Of a stretch of DNA of 26,582 nt, positions 1 to 8,822 are shown piece by piece. The stretch lies in contig AUXH01000234.1 in the NCBI GenBank assembly GCA_000482145.1, positions 1 through 26,582 of the forward strand. Direction: 5' to 3'. Positions within the stretch are counted from its first letter, which is position 1; each line of letters opens with the position of its first letter. This DNA comes from Strigomonas culicis (taxonomy: Eukaryota; Euglenozoa; Kinetoplastea; Trypanosomatida; Trypanosomatidae). The notes beneath the pieces are model-generated. The model was not told the DNA's origin and did not search any database. It worked only from the letters and a program-made list of their open reading frames with translations. The translations under genes and the position numbers were made by a program.

Positions 1-469
1 CAAGGCCCACGTCCAGGATCGCCTTGAACGGGAAGCGCGCCTCGTCGTCGCCCTGGTCGTCCTTCTTCGTGCGCGCGGCGCTGTAGCTGCCGTCCGCCTC
101 CTTCACGCCCTGGAACTTGTCCGCGATGTTCAGCTTCGTCAGCGTGCGGCGCGCAAGCAGCAGGCCCGTCGCGTACGCCGCAGCGTAGTTCGTCAGACCG
201 TGCTCGATGCCGAACGCCGGCAGCTCGTGCGCGTAGGCGCAGCACAGCACCTCGTCGCCGCTGATCTTCGCCTGCACAACCTGCGCCACGATGTCCTTGT
301 TCGTGATGCGCACCACGAGGCGGTACTTGGGCGAGCTGAACTTGGTCTTGTCCTGCAGCACCATCTGGCGGCGCGCGTGGTAGTCCGTCTTGCCCTCGCG
401 GCGGCGGCGGTACTGCACCTGGTAGCGCTTGAAGTACGCCTTGTTCTTCACAACCTTCACGAAGGTCAT
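1..469 (-). CDS. RPL5: 60S ribosomal protein L5 (uL18), 5' part only
   Basis: A structural protein of the large ribosomal subunit; in eukaryotes L5 binds 5S rRNA and joins the central protuberance. The visible 156 codons start [17 protein letters not shown] and continue with the basic stretch [17 protein letters not shown], then [21 protein letters not shown] and an [17 protein letters not shown] segment, all characteristic of the eukaryotic L5/uL18 N-terminal half. The ATG is at 467-469, preceded by an in-transcript leader with two long C runs and a good splice acceptor about 70 bases upstream. The gene runs off the left edge, so the C-terminal half is not in the window. It is the most downstream gene of the run seen here. 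The family call is secure from sequence recall; no search was run. Confidence 0.96.
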   Translation of the reverse strand, partial: MTFVKVVKNKAYFKRYQVQYRRRREGKTDYHARRQMVLQDKTKFSSPKYRLVVRITNKDIVAQVVQAKISGDEVLCCAYAHELPAFGIEHGLTNYAAAYATGLLLARRTLTKLNIADKFQGVKEADGSYSAARTKKDDQGDDEARFPFKAILDVGL

Positions 470-473
470 TGTA

Positions 474-504
474 GGGGGGGGGTGAGAGGAGTTGGGGGGG
501 GGGG
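474..504 (-). repeat. Two long C runs in the RPL5 leader
   Basis: On the plus strand there is a run of 9 G (474-482) and one of 11 G (494-504), separated by 11 bases. In the L5 transcript they are C runs just before the start codon, downstream of the predicted splice acceptor. Confidence 0.85.
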
Positions 505-541
505 TGTTAAGAAAGCTTAGGGAGCGCGAACGGTGTGTTCT

Positions 542-591
542 CTAGAGTAGAGAAAATAAGACAAGATGAAAAAGGCGAGGGAGGGAAGAAA
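542..591 (-). promoter_or_regulatory. Predicted spliced-leader acceptor for RPL5
   Basis: Read on the minus strand, a roughly 45-base pyrimidine-rich tract ends in an AG at 543-542, about 72 bases upstream of the RPL5 ATG. This is the expected arrangement for kinetoplastid trans-splicing. Prediction from base pattern only. Confidence 0.6.
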
Positions 592-1121
592 GTGTTTCAT
601 TTATAGGTCATAGTCATAGTGAAGAACAGCATGAAGAAAATGAGCGAGAAGAAAAAAAAGAGGGAAACAAAATCATTACTGTTCGGTCGATGAGCTATCG
701 ATATGTGGTGACCTTTTTTTGCACCCTATTCAGGCAGTCGTTGACAATGCAGAGGGTATCAGCATAAGTAGCGAAAAGGGGAATAAAAAGGAAAAAAAAA
801 GAGAGTGCAGTTAGTATTACATGGATGAATAGACAGGAACTCACCTTCCACGTACAGAGAGTTTCGCTCGTCAGTCTGTTTGTTTCTTTACTTACATAAA
901 CACAGAAAATTATATAAAACAAGGAAGAGGGGACATATTCAACAACAGCACCGCATCCTTATGCGCTGTGTGTATGTGCGTGTGTCTGTGTGCGTCTCCG
1001 GTCGTGGGTATAAGGGTTCCCCGGGGGGTCAACTTCACTCGTTCATGCGATCTTTTCTTTTCACATGATAAAAGAAAAAAAAAGGAAAAAAAAGGCAGGC
1101 TGGTAGAACCATTTGGCGATA

Positions 1122-3557
1122 CTACGTCCGAGATTGCCGCTTTCGCCGCTTCTTCTCTGCTGCTGTGTCGTCTACCCGCCTCATGGTGGTCGTGGCCGCG
1201 CCGTTGGCCCTCGCAGCCGCGGCCGCGGCGGCCTCGCTGGTGCGCAGCTTGGACTCCAACGTGGTGATGGTGGCGCGCTTCTGCTCCAGCTGCGCCTCGT
1301 AGCGCGCGACGAGCTCCGTCATGCGGCTCTGGTCCACCAGCGTGCCCTTCCACAGTGCCTCCAGTTGCTCCACGTAGCGCGAGGCGCACTCGAACACGTC
1401 CTCCTCCCTCAGATCGGTGGCGCGGCCGCCGCCGCCCGCCGTGGTGCCGGGCCGCGCCAGCCCCGTCACGGGCCGCGGCGCGTCACCCTCCCGCGCCGCA
1501 TCCCGACCGCCCCCCGCCGCGCTGCCGAGAGACGCTGTCGTTGGCAGCGTAAAGCGTTCGGTCGGGAACGAGTCCGGCATGGACGCGGCCGTCGTCCCGC
1601 CGGCGGTCACCATCGTCGTGTTCGCGTGGGGCATCGCGCCGGCCGGCGATGCGGTGAGCACGCTCCGCATGCGCAGCACCGCGGCGGCGTCGTCGCTGCA
1701 CCGCACAATGCGTAACTTCGAGTTGAGGAGCGGCGCCGCGCTGTGGCGAAAGCCAGCCCCGGTGTCTCCCCGCCGTACGGAGCCCCACCCGCGCAGCTCG
1801 TCGCCATCTTCTGTGGCCGGTCCCACCGCGGCTCGCTCCATCAACGCGCACACCTTCAAGGCCGTCTCGTCCGTGAAGAGCATAGCGTCGCCGTCCACCA
1901 CCCCCGACGTCAGCGACGCGTGCGGCTGCCTCCCGTTGACGGCTGTCGCAGCCGCCGCGGCAGCGGCCGCCGCCGCGTTGACCGTGCTGAGCAGCATTGT
2001 GCGCTGCAGAGGGATGGGGTTGAAGCGCATGCACTTGTTCAGCGCGGCGGCGCCGCTGCCCGCGGCGGTCTTGAGGCCCGGCTGGAAGGTGTGGTCCAGC
2101 AGCAGCTGCGCGTCGTAGCGGCGCAGCAGCGTGTACAGCAGCCGCGCGGTGCCCCAGGCGAGGTGCTCGTCCTCCACGGTGAAGCCCTTGCAGCCCGCGC
2201 CCTCGTCCGCCCCCGGTAGCAGCGACAGCCGCTTGTCGGCGAGCACCAGACAGCCCTGCAGCGCGGCGGCCGGCGCGGCGGCCGCCGCGGCGGCCGGCCC
2301 GCAGCCGCCGCTGGCGAGCGGTATGACGACGGCGCTGCGGACGTCCCAGCAGGCGGCGGCCGCCGCACTCTGCTGCACATCCGCGTTGAGTAAGTCGCGT
2401 GGCACGACGGCGCCGCGTTCGCGCCGCACGCGCGAGAGGTTCACTGCGACGCCGGACTGCGCGGCGAGCACGGCGGGGTGCTGCAGCGCCCAGCTGATCT
2501 GCGGCGGGAAGCGGTCCTCGCCGTCGAAGTGCACCACGCGGTGCAGGAAGCGCGGCGCCGGCGCCCGGCTGTTCGTGGCGCTGGCGGCGTCGTCGCCGAG
2601 CTCGCCCTCCCCGCCAGGCGCAGCGCGGTACGCATCCGTGAGGTAGAGCGCGGCGGTCGTGCCGTCCGTCGCGGTGAGGGCCGACTCCAGCAGCATGTGG
2701 ACGATGTACTGCAGCTGATTGGCCGCGAGGCGTCGCTCCACCTGCGCCGTGTGGACCACGGACGACGCCCCGGTGCCCTCCCCGTGGCCGCGCGCGGAGG
2801 TCGCGGAGATGGTGCCGCCACCGGCCTCGCCCGCCTCGCGGCCCGCCGCCTCCTCCGGCGTCTTCTGCAGCCGCGGCATCACCCGCGCCTCCGCGGCCAC
2901 CTTGTCCGTCATGTGGCGGTAGAAGTTGAGGAAGGAGCTCTCCACCTCTGTCTGCACCTGCCGCAGCAGCTCCTGCAGCGCGTCGCCGAGGGAATGCAGC
3001 CGCCCCAGCGTCGCGGGGTCCGCCTGCTGCTTGGACAGAAGCAGCGGGTTGCCCTCCAGGTGAAAGACCAGCGCCGCGTCGTGGACACGCGTCGTCGTGT
3101 CGAGCGCGCGGCCCGCCGCCGCCGGCGCGGCGGCCTCGGCCGGCAGTGTCAAGAGCTTCAGGCTGGGCAGCAGCAGCTTGGAGCGCGGCGCGGCCTCCGG
3201 CGGCGGCGGCGTGGCCAGCCCCGCCCGGGAGACCGACCGCGGCGCCGCCCCGTTCGCGCTGGTGCTCCGCTGCAGCGGCGTGTTCGCGGGCGGCACGCGG
3301 AACGAAAACCGCGCGGCCGCGGTCGCAGCGGCCACGTAGGCGGGGGTGCGCTCAATGTAGGGCTGCGGGGAGGGGCCGCAGAGGGTCGACCGGTCCCGCG
3401 GCGCATCGCGGTAAAAAGAGCCGCTGCGGTGGTGCGGCGTCGCGGTGCTGGAGGGCCCCACGCTCACATTCGACGCGAACTGGGCGTCGCGCAGGAGAGC
3501 GGCCACCTGCTGCAGCTGCGCGAACTTCGTGTGGAGCTCGCCGCCTAGCAAATCCAT
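1122..3557 (-). CDS. GAF-like domain protein with C-terminal coiled coil, conserved hypothetical
   Basis: An 811-residue protein starting at ATG 3555-3557 and ending TAG. Residues 1-160 are low complexity, rich in Ala, Pro, Ser and Arg. Residues about 275-490 look like a GAF small-molecule-binding fold: a helix (QLQYIVHMLLESALTATDG), a strand TTAALYLTD, then HRVVHFDGEDR, a segment like WDVRSAVVIPLASGG, a strand GCLVLADKR, and a closing helix EDEHLAWGTARLLYTLLRRYDAQ. Alanine-rich runs interrupt the domain. Residues about 710-790 are predicted coiled coil (YVEQLEALWKGTLV, then a segment with regular Leu/Glu spacing), and the tail is basic (KKRRKRQSRT). GAF domains bind cyclic nucleotides or other small ligands or mediate dimers; which applies here cannot be told. 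The gene assignment is strong, the domain call moderate, the function unknown. It could be a cytoskeletal or flagellar protein. Confidence 0.82.
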   Translation of the reverse strand: MDLLGGELHTKFAQLQQVAALLRDAQFASNVSVGPSSTATPHHRSGSFYRDAPRDRSTLCGPSPQPYIERTPAYVAAATAAARFSFRVPPANTPLQRSTSANGAAPRSVSRAGLATPPPPEAAPRSKLLLPSLKLLTLPAEAAAPAAAGRALDTTTRVHDAALVFHLEGNPLLLSKQQADPATLGRLHSLGDALQELLRQVQTEVESSFLNFYRHMTDKVAAEARVMPRLQKTPEEAAGREAGEAGGGTISATSARGHGEGTGASSVVHTAQVERRLAANQLQYIVHMLLESALTATDGTTAALYLTDAYRAAPGGEGELGDDAASATNSRAPAPRFLHRVVHFDGEDRFPPQISWALQHPAVLAAQSGVAVNLSRVRRERGAVVPRDLLNADVQQSAAAAACWDVRSAVVIPLASGGCGPAAAAAAAPAAALQGCLVLADKRLSLLPGADEGAGCKGFTVEDEHLAWGTARLLYTLLRRYDAQLLLDHTFQPGLKTAAGSGAAALNKCMRFNPIPLQRTMLLSTVNAAAAAAAAAATAVNGRQPHASLTSGVVDGDAMLFTDETALKVCALMERAAVGPATEDGDELRGWGSVRRGDTGAGFRHSAAPLLNSKLRIVRCSDDAAAVLRMRSVLTASPAGAMPHANTTMVTAGGTTAASMPDSFPTERFTLPTTASLGSAAGGGRDAAREGDAPRPVTGLARPGTTAGGGGRATDLREEDVFECASRYVEQLEALWKGTLVDQSRMTELVARYEAQLEQKRATITTLESKLRTSEAAAAAAARANGAATTTMRRVDDTAAEKKRRKRQSRT

Positions 3558-3566
3558 AGGTTTAGT

Positions 3567-3608
3567 CTAAGTGTGTCACCGTGAATGGATAGTGGTGATG
3601 GGGGGTGG
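3567..3608 (-). promoter_or_regulatory. Possible spliced-leader acceptor for the GAF-like gene
   Basis: In transcript sense a C-rich pyrimidine stretch leads to an AG at 3568-3567, only about 10 bases from the ATG. Weaker than the other acceptors because the tract is interrupted by purines. Confidence 0.35.
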
Positions 3609-3953
3609 CACTTGTTTTTGTTCCTTTTTGTTTTTCGTTAGTTCTCTCTTTGCTTTTTGTGTTTTTCTTCTCCCTGAGGAAGGAGTGAAGAAGGAGAAAT
3701 GAACGTCATGTTTATGGAATGTAGTGTCTCTTTTTATGTCAAAGACGATGTTGCTGCTCTTTTCAGTTTGTTTGTTTTTGTAGTTACATATGTGTGTATG
3801 AGTGCAGTCTCGTGAGCAAGAAAGCGACATTTTGCTTGTTTATGATGATATACAACTACAGTACGGCCAGACCCAATAATGACTCATCTTTATTCTTTTT
3901 TAATCATCAATGTCTGTACTCGTTACGTCCCATCGGACATATAAAAGTGTATG

Positions 3954-3975
3954 TATATATATATATATATATATA
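3954..3975. repeat. (TA)11 microsatellite
   Basis: Eleven perfect TA units in the 1.5-kb spacer. Confidence 0.95.
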
Positions 3976-5001
3976 GATGTATTATACAGCGCAGCCAACG
4001 AAAAAAAAAAACCGAAGCGACAATAAAAAGGAAAATATATTATTCAAATAAAAAGAGAAACGAAAAAAAAAAAGCAACAGATCGAAAAAAGTGCAAGACA
4101 AGAACATGGGAATTCATCTGCAATGGATTGGAAAAAAAAATCGTCTTCAAGAAATGTCTTTAAACTGAAACACCATGTACATGTATATACTTATATAATA
4201 CTATGATTATTGAGTAAGTGAATAAAAAATGATCTTTTTTCTTTGTTTTGATTCTACTATTATTATTATTTTTCTTTTTGTTATTTGTAAGACAATTACT
4301 CTTATTATGATTACTATTATTATTATTATTATATTTCATTATTAACTGTTATCACTACTCATACATCTACTGTGTCAAAAAGAAAAAAAAATTATGTTTT
4401 AAAACAAAAATAATAGATATATACATGTATGTATGTATGTGTGTATAAAGCAGTTACACAGTTACTACAGCATCTTCAACAATATGCTGTGAGGACTTTT
4501 TTTTTCATTATTATGTGTCGTTTCTTTAATTGTTTCTACGTCCAGCCTTCTCTATGCTCCTTTGGCTTCCGCGTGTCACTGCCAAACGAAGGAGGAAAAA
4601 AGAAGAATGAATTAAAAAAAAACAGATTAATTAAGTAAATCATCATAACAATAAAACAAGAAAAACAATTAACGGTAAGAAACAATTCAAAACTAAAAAA
4701 GAAGCACTTTGTGAAGGGAACCAAAGGGAAAAGGAACTACATGTACATAGTTCCACACAGCATAACACACAGTATTAATTGTTCCATCTCTTTATCGACT
4801 ACAGAGAACTGTGTAGAAATAAAAAGGAAATGGAACTGGAAATAGAAGTGAAAAGTGAAAAGAAAAAAGGAATAAAAAAAGAAGAAAGGTTAACACAGAA
4901 GAAAAGAAAAAAAAACTAAACTAACGTTGACAACAAGCACAAGCACGCACACGCGTCTTCTCCACCAGAAAAAGAAAAGGAATGAGTTCCACGATGCAAC
5001 G

Positions 5002-5022
5002 CACACACACACACACACACAC
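5002..5022. repeat. (CA)n microsatellite
   Basis: About ten CA units, lying about 27 bases downstream of the DYRK stop codon in transcript sense, so within its 3' UTR. Confidence 0.9.
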
Positions 5023-5048
5023 AAAGTGAGAGAAAACGCGGGAAGATT

Positions 5049-8000
5049 CTACTTCTCGTGGTAGCGCTGCCACCCCACCATCCAAGGGTGCTGCAGTGCC
5101 TCCTCCGGCGTCAGGCGGTCCTCCGGCTGCACGGCCAGGCAGCGCTTCACCAGGTCGCAGAAGAGCAGGTCCTGGCGGAGGAAAAAGTTTGCGTGTGTCG
5201 TGGGCAGCGCGGCGAGGAAGGGCTCCTCCGAGCTGCTGCCCTCGCCGCTGGCGGCGCTGCCGCACCCGTAGAGGGCGCGGTGGCCATACGCAGCTCCACG
5301 GCCGGCCCCGTCCCCGCGCGGCGGCTTGATATTCAGGAAGCCCTCGAAAGTGCGGCTGTACGGGGCGCCGCGCCGACGCATCTTCTTGCTGAGGTTCGGT
5401 TTCATGGCGTAGTGGTACGCGTGTGCCTCCTCGCCGTCCGCGCTGTCGTGCTCCGCCATGCTGTAGCCGTGCGCCCGCGCGTTGTCGGCCGCCGCGGCGG
5501 TGGGCGAGGGCGAGCTGACCGCCGTGAAGAAGCGGTTCCACCGCTTGCCCTGCGACACGAAGCGGTCCGTGAAGGGCCCGCAGTACTCCTGGATGCGCTC
5601 CAGCAGCTCACCCTCGTCCTGCGCGGGGAAGATGGGGTAGCCGTTGCGCAGCTCGCACAGGATGCAGCCGAAGGACCACATGTCGATCGCGTAGTCGTAC
5701 TCGAAGTCCTTGTAGCCCAGCACAATCTCAGGCGCGCGGTAGTACCGCGACTGGATGTAGGTGAACTTCTTCGTCTTCGCCGACGGGTCCGCCACGCACT
5801 CCTCCTCGTAGGCGCTGCCAAAGTCGATGAGCTTCATGCGTTTGAAGGCGTAGTCGCGCAGCACGCGCTGGCCGCTCACGTTCGTCGTGTAGTGCCGCTG
5901 CTTCGTGACCCCGCCCGGCGCCGGCAGCAGCAGCGACGGCTGCTTCGTGTCGACGACGATGTTCTCCGGCTTGAGGTCGCAGTGGATGATCCCGTGCCGC
6001 TTCACGAAGCGCAGCGCCGTCGCCATCTGCATCGCCATGTCATGGATGACCTCCGCTGGGAAGGGCGTGAACTTGCTGAAGTAGCACACCGAGTAGAGGT
6101 CCGACTGGAACAGCTCGAACACAATGAAGAAGTGCCGTCGGAAGAAGAAGGTGGTGAGCACGCGAACCACGTTCTGATCGTCATCCGGGTCGAGGGTGTT
6201 GAGGCGCTGCAGGATGCGGATCTCCTGCTGCGCCTGCTTCGTGTAGGAGGGCTTGTTCTTGATGATCTTGATCGCCACCACGGAGTCCTTGGGGCTACTC
6301 GCACTGCCGGCGGCCCCTGCCCGACCGCGCGGCGGCGCCGGTTTGCAGCCGTGGTCGATCGCGCGAACAACGACGCCGAAGGTGCCGCGGCCCAACTCCT
6401 TCTCCACCTCGTAGCGGTAGTGTAGATGGTCCCCCGGAACGATGCGATAATGGTTGTTTTCGTCGTCGTAGCCAAAGTTGTCCGCGGTCGTGAAGCCGCC
6501 AAAGTCACTGGAGGCGCTCACCGGGCTGGGTGCCGTCGCAGCAGCACCGCCGGACGGCGCCGCGCCCTCCAGAGGCTGCGCAAAGATCCCCTTGTACAGC
6601 TGCGGGTTGCTGTGGTAGTCCGTCGGGAGCGCGCCCACCACCTTCGAGATGTTCTCCTTGCCCGTGAAGTAGATAGACCGCGGGTCGTAGTGCTGGATCT
6701 CCGCCTCCTCGAACTTGGTGAGCGTCGCCCGCCGCGCGGCGACCGCCGCCGCCAAGGACGAGGCGGTCCCCTTCCGGCTCGCCGGCGTGTTCGTCGCCGC
6801 ACGCACCCGTTTCTTTACGCTTGTCTTGGTGCTCGCCACGCTCGCGCTGCGAGAGGCCGCGGCGCCCGTCGCGGCCAGCGGCTTCGCCGGCCGCGGACTG
6901 CCATTCCGCACGACGGCCGGTGAGGGGTCCTTCGGCACGAGGACCGCCGCCTTCGCCGGCGGCGGCGGCGGCGGCAGCAGATGCGGCAGCGGCGAGTCCG
7001 ACGCGCGCCGCAGGCTGCTGCTGCCCTCGACCGAGCTCGTGTCGTTCGCGACCGTGATGCCGGACGTGGACTCGTTCGTCACAATCGGGTGCAGCTTCTT
7101 CAGCGGCGCGCGGTGCGAGCTGGCCGCGCCGTACGGGCCATTGACGCGGCCACTCGCCGCGGTGGTGTGGTTGGGCGCGGCCGTGGCCACCGCACCAGTA
7201 CTGCGGGAGGCGTCCTCCACGTGGCTTTCCGCCGCGGGCGCGGCGGCGGAGATCGCGCTGCTGTCACTGACCGCCCGCTGCAGGCCCACCACGGCCGGCT
7301 TGTCGTAGAGACTCATGTGATTGACGCGGTTGCTCTTCTGCACCTGTGGCAAGTTGATGGGCAGCTTGGTCTGACGCAGCAGCCCATTCATCATATCCCC
7401 ATTGATCTCGCTCGGCAGTGGCATCCCGCTGCTACTGCCAGCCGTCGTCCGGTGACTATTGTTGATAAGATTCTGGTAGAAGCTGTCCGTGCTGCCGTTG
7501 CTAACGTTTGTGGCGCTCTGCACAGCCTGGAAAGGGTCGCTCGGGGTGCGCTTATTCAACGTCTTGGCCGCCGCTGCGGTCGGGTGCGACTTGCGGTTGT
7601 TTGTGGGGCGGATGCCGTTGTTCCGATTCAGTGCCAACCGCGTTGCCTTGTTGGTCGACGACGTCGGCAGTGCAGGCGGCTCCGCCGGCGAGGGCTTCGG
7701 AAAGCAAATCCCCTTGGGGAGGGGTCTCGCCACCTTGCGAGCCGCGCCCGTCGCGGGATTGGCGGCAGCCTTTTTTGGCGCGGCCGCCGCCGCATCCGAC
7801 GCGCCGACCGCACAGGGAGGCAGCGTGCGCGGCAGCGTCGTCGACGTCGAGATGGACGAGGCGGAGGCGAGGGGAGACGTGATGGAGGGCAGCCGCGCAT
7901 GGCTCACCACGCCCCTCACGCCACCGCTGCCGGCATCATTCGCTTTGAACCGCTTGGTGTAGCCGTTCGTGCGCACTGGACCCGCCGCGCTTGTGTAAGG

Positions 8001-8051
8001 CAGGTCGGTCTTGAAGGGATGGACCGCCACGTCATTGCCGTTATACAGCAT
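5049..8051 (-). CDS. DYRK-family dual-specificity protein kinase
   Basis: A 1000-residue kinase. Residues 1 to about 460 are low complexity and Ser/Ala/Pro-rich. A DYRK-homology-like box (DENNHYRIVPGDHLHYRYEV) precedes a complete kinase domain at about 540-995. Visible features are the glycine loop GRGTFGVVV, the lysine in VAIKIIK, the catalytic loop HCDLKPEN, DFG followed by SAYEEE, and the activation loop FTYIQSRYYRAPE. HCD rather than HRD and YIQSR.YRAPE are DYRK hallmarks; the second Tyr of the family's YxY is kept, and the first is Phe here. The C-lobe ends with the usual RLTPEEALQHPWM, and the protein stops 11 residues later. Insertions lie between strands 2 and 3 (Pro/Arg/Gly/Ala-rich), before the DFG, and in the C-lobe (over 100 residues). 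DYRKs autophosphorylate on Tyr and then act on Ser/Thr. In trypanosomatids members are linked to differentiation and stationary-phase control; a role here is inference. All catalytic residues look intact. Confidence 0.95.
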   Translation of the reverse strand: MLYNGNDVAVHPFKTDLPYTSAAGPVRTNGYTKRFKANDAGSGGVRGVVSHARLPSITSPLASASSISTSTTLPRTLPPCAVGASDAAAAAPKKAAANPATGAARKVARPLPKGICFPKPSPAEPPALPTSSTNKATRLALNRNNGIRPTNNRKSHPTAAAAKTLNKRTPSDPFQAVQSATNVSNGSTDSFYQNLINNSHRTTAGSSSGMPLPSEINGDMMNGLLRQTKLPINLPQVQKSNRVNHMSLYDKPAVVGLQRAVSDSSAISAAAPAAESHVEDASRSTGAVATAAPNHTTAASGRVNGPYGAASSHRAPLKKLHPIVTNESTSGITVANDTSSVEGSSSLRRASDSPLPHLLPPPPPPAKAAVLVPKDPSPAVVRNGSPRPAKPLAATGAAASRSASVASTKTSVKKRVRAATNTPASRKGTASSLAAAVAARRATLTKFEEAEIQHYDPRSIYFTGKENISKVVGALPTDYHSNPQLYKGIFAQPLEGAAPSGGAAATAPSPVSASSDFGGFTTADNFGYDDENNHYRIVPGDHLHYRYEVEKELGRGTFGVVVRAIDHGCKPAPPRGRAGAAGSASSPKDSVVAIKIIKNKPSYTKQAQQEIRILQRLNTLDPDDDQNVVRVLTTFFFRRHFFIVFELFQSDLYSVCYFSKFTPFPAEVIHDMAMQMATALRFVKRHGIIHCDLKPENIVVDTKQPSLLLPAPGGVTKQRHYTTNVSGQRVLRDYAFKRMKLIDFGSAYEEECVADPSAKTKKFTYIQSRYYRAPEIVLGYKDFEYDYAIDMWSFGCILCELRNGYPIFPAQDEGELLERIQEYCGPFTDRFVSQGKRWNRFFTAVSSPSPTAAAADNARAHGYSMAEHDSADGEEAHAYHYAMKPNLSKKMRRRGAPYSRTFEGFLNIKPPRGDGAGRGAAYGHRALYGCGSAASGEGSSSEEPFLAALPTTHANFFLRQDLLFCDLVKRCLAVQPEDRLTPEEALQHPWMVGWQRYHEK

Positions 8052-8822
8052 GGCGCTTTGTAGCTATTTTTTATTTGCTCTATATATATAATTAATCACT
8101 TACTGATCGGTTGCAGTAGTAATGCACAAGAAAAAAAAACACGGAAACTCTCTGTTTTTCAGGTTGTTGTATTTTTCTCTCTTGCAATGATTCGAAAAAA
8201 AAAACGAAAATAGATATAGATAGATATATAGCGAAGGTCTACGAAGACAGTGAGACAATCAATTAAAACAGCAACAACAACAGAAAAAAAAAGAAAAATA
8301 TTATTATTCTAGAAAAGAATTATATAGTACACGAGAAGAAATAAAACAATAATAATACAGTGGATGATACCACAATCACAATTATACTTCTGTATACCTT
8401 TTAGAAAGAAAAGAGGGGAAAAGGGGGCGAAAGGGAAAGGAAAGAGAATCTGGTAACAGCAGTGGTGTTTTTCATAGCATCATTGGTTTTATTCTTTCTT
8501 ATTTGTTTTTTCATTTTATCAGTTTTGAACCTAAACACCCTTCATGTGGGTGACGTTCTTTTTTATTATTATTTTTTTATGAAATACAATCATATCAATA
8601 GTCACAACCTAGTGCAATGCAACACCAGAGACGAGGGGTACGGGGAAAAAAGCACAAACATGATTCCCACGCACAAAGTAAAAAAAAAAAGGAGAGAGAA
8701 GAAGAAAAGGGAAAAAAAACTATGTCCATTTGCGTTCATCATATTCTCCATTTATTATCGTTCTTTTTTCTCGCATTCGTCTCTTCTTTCTTTTCCTTGT
8801 CCCGCAAACGTTTTTTTTTTTT
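8052..8822. other. Spacer between p24 gene and DYRK gene
   Basis: AT-rich with many A and T runs. It holds the DYRK leader and the p24 3' UTR, including a T run just beyond the p24 stop. Open frames on the plus strand here are lysine/phenylalanine-rich artefacts of homopolymers. No gene was seen. Confidence 0.6.
8103..8141 (-). promoter_or_regulatory. Predicted spliced-leader acceptor for the DYRK gene
   Basis: In transcript sense a run of T (8131-8139) followed by mixed pyrimidines leads to the first AG at 8104-8103, about 52 bases before the ATG. Confidence 0.5.

Larger units (their letters stand above)
470..1121. other. Spacer between GAF-like gene and RPL5
   Basis: It holds the RPL5 leader and splice acceptor and, toward 1121, the probable 3' UTR of the upstream gene. 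Purine/pyrimidine-rich with A runs; no convincing coding or RNA gene was seen. Confidence 0.6.
3558..5048. other. Long AT-rich spacer (1.5 kb)
   Basis: The longest gene-free stretch. It contains (TA)11 at 3954-3975, ATT triplet runs near 4257-4270 and 4313-4331, many A and T runs, and (CA)n at about 5002-5022. It must hold the 3' UTR of the DYRK gene and the leader of the GAF-like gene. Short open frames exist but are low complexity. I found no tRNA and no convincing box C/D pair. Confidence 0.6.

Noticed and set aside
2478..3548. Long plus-strand open frame of 356 codons
   Set aside because: It lies opposite the GAF-like gene and is made of Arg/Ala/Gly-rich antisense of GC-rich codons. The same holds for the long plus-strand frames opposite the DYRK, LOG and DPB2 genes.
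3840..3960. Possible box C/D snoRNA (TGATGA-like element on the minus strand)
   Set aside because: No matching CTGA box or terminal stem was found at a suitable distance.
4421..4460. ATGT/GTAT repeats as a spliced-leader RNA gene or telomere-like array
   Set aside because: It is short imperfect simple sequence, with no spliced-leader-like exon, no Sm site and no TTAGGG units.
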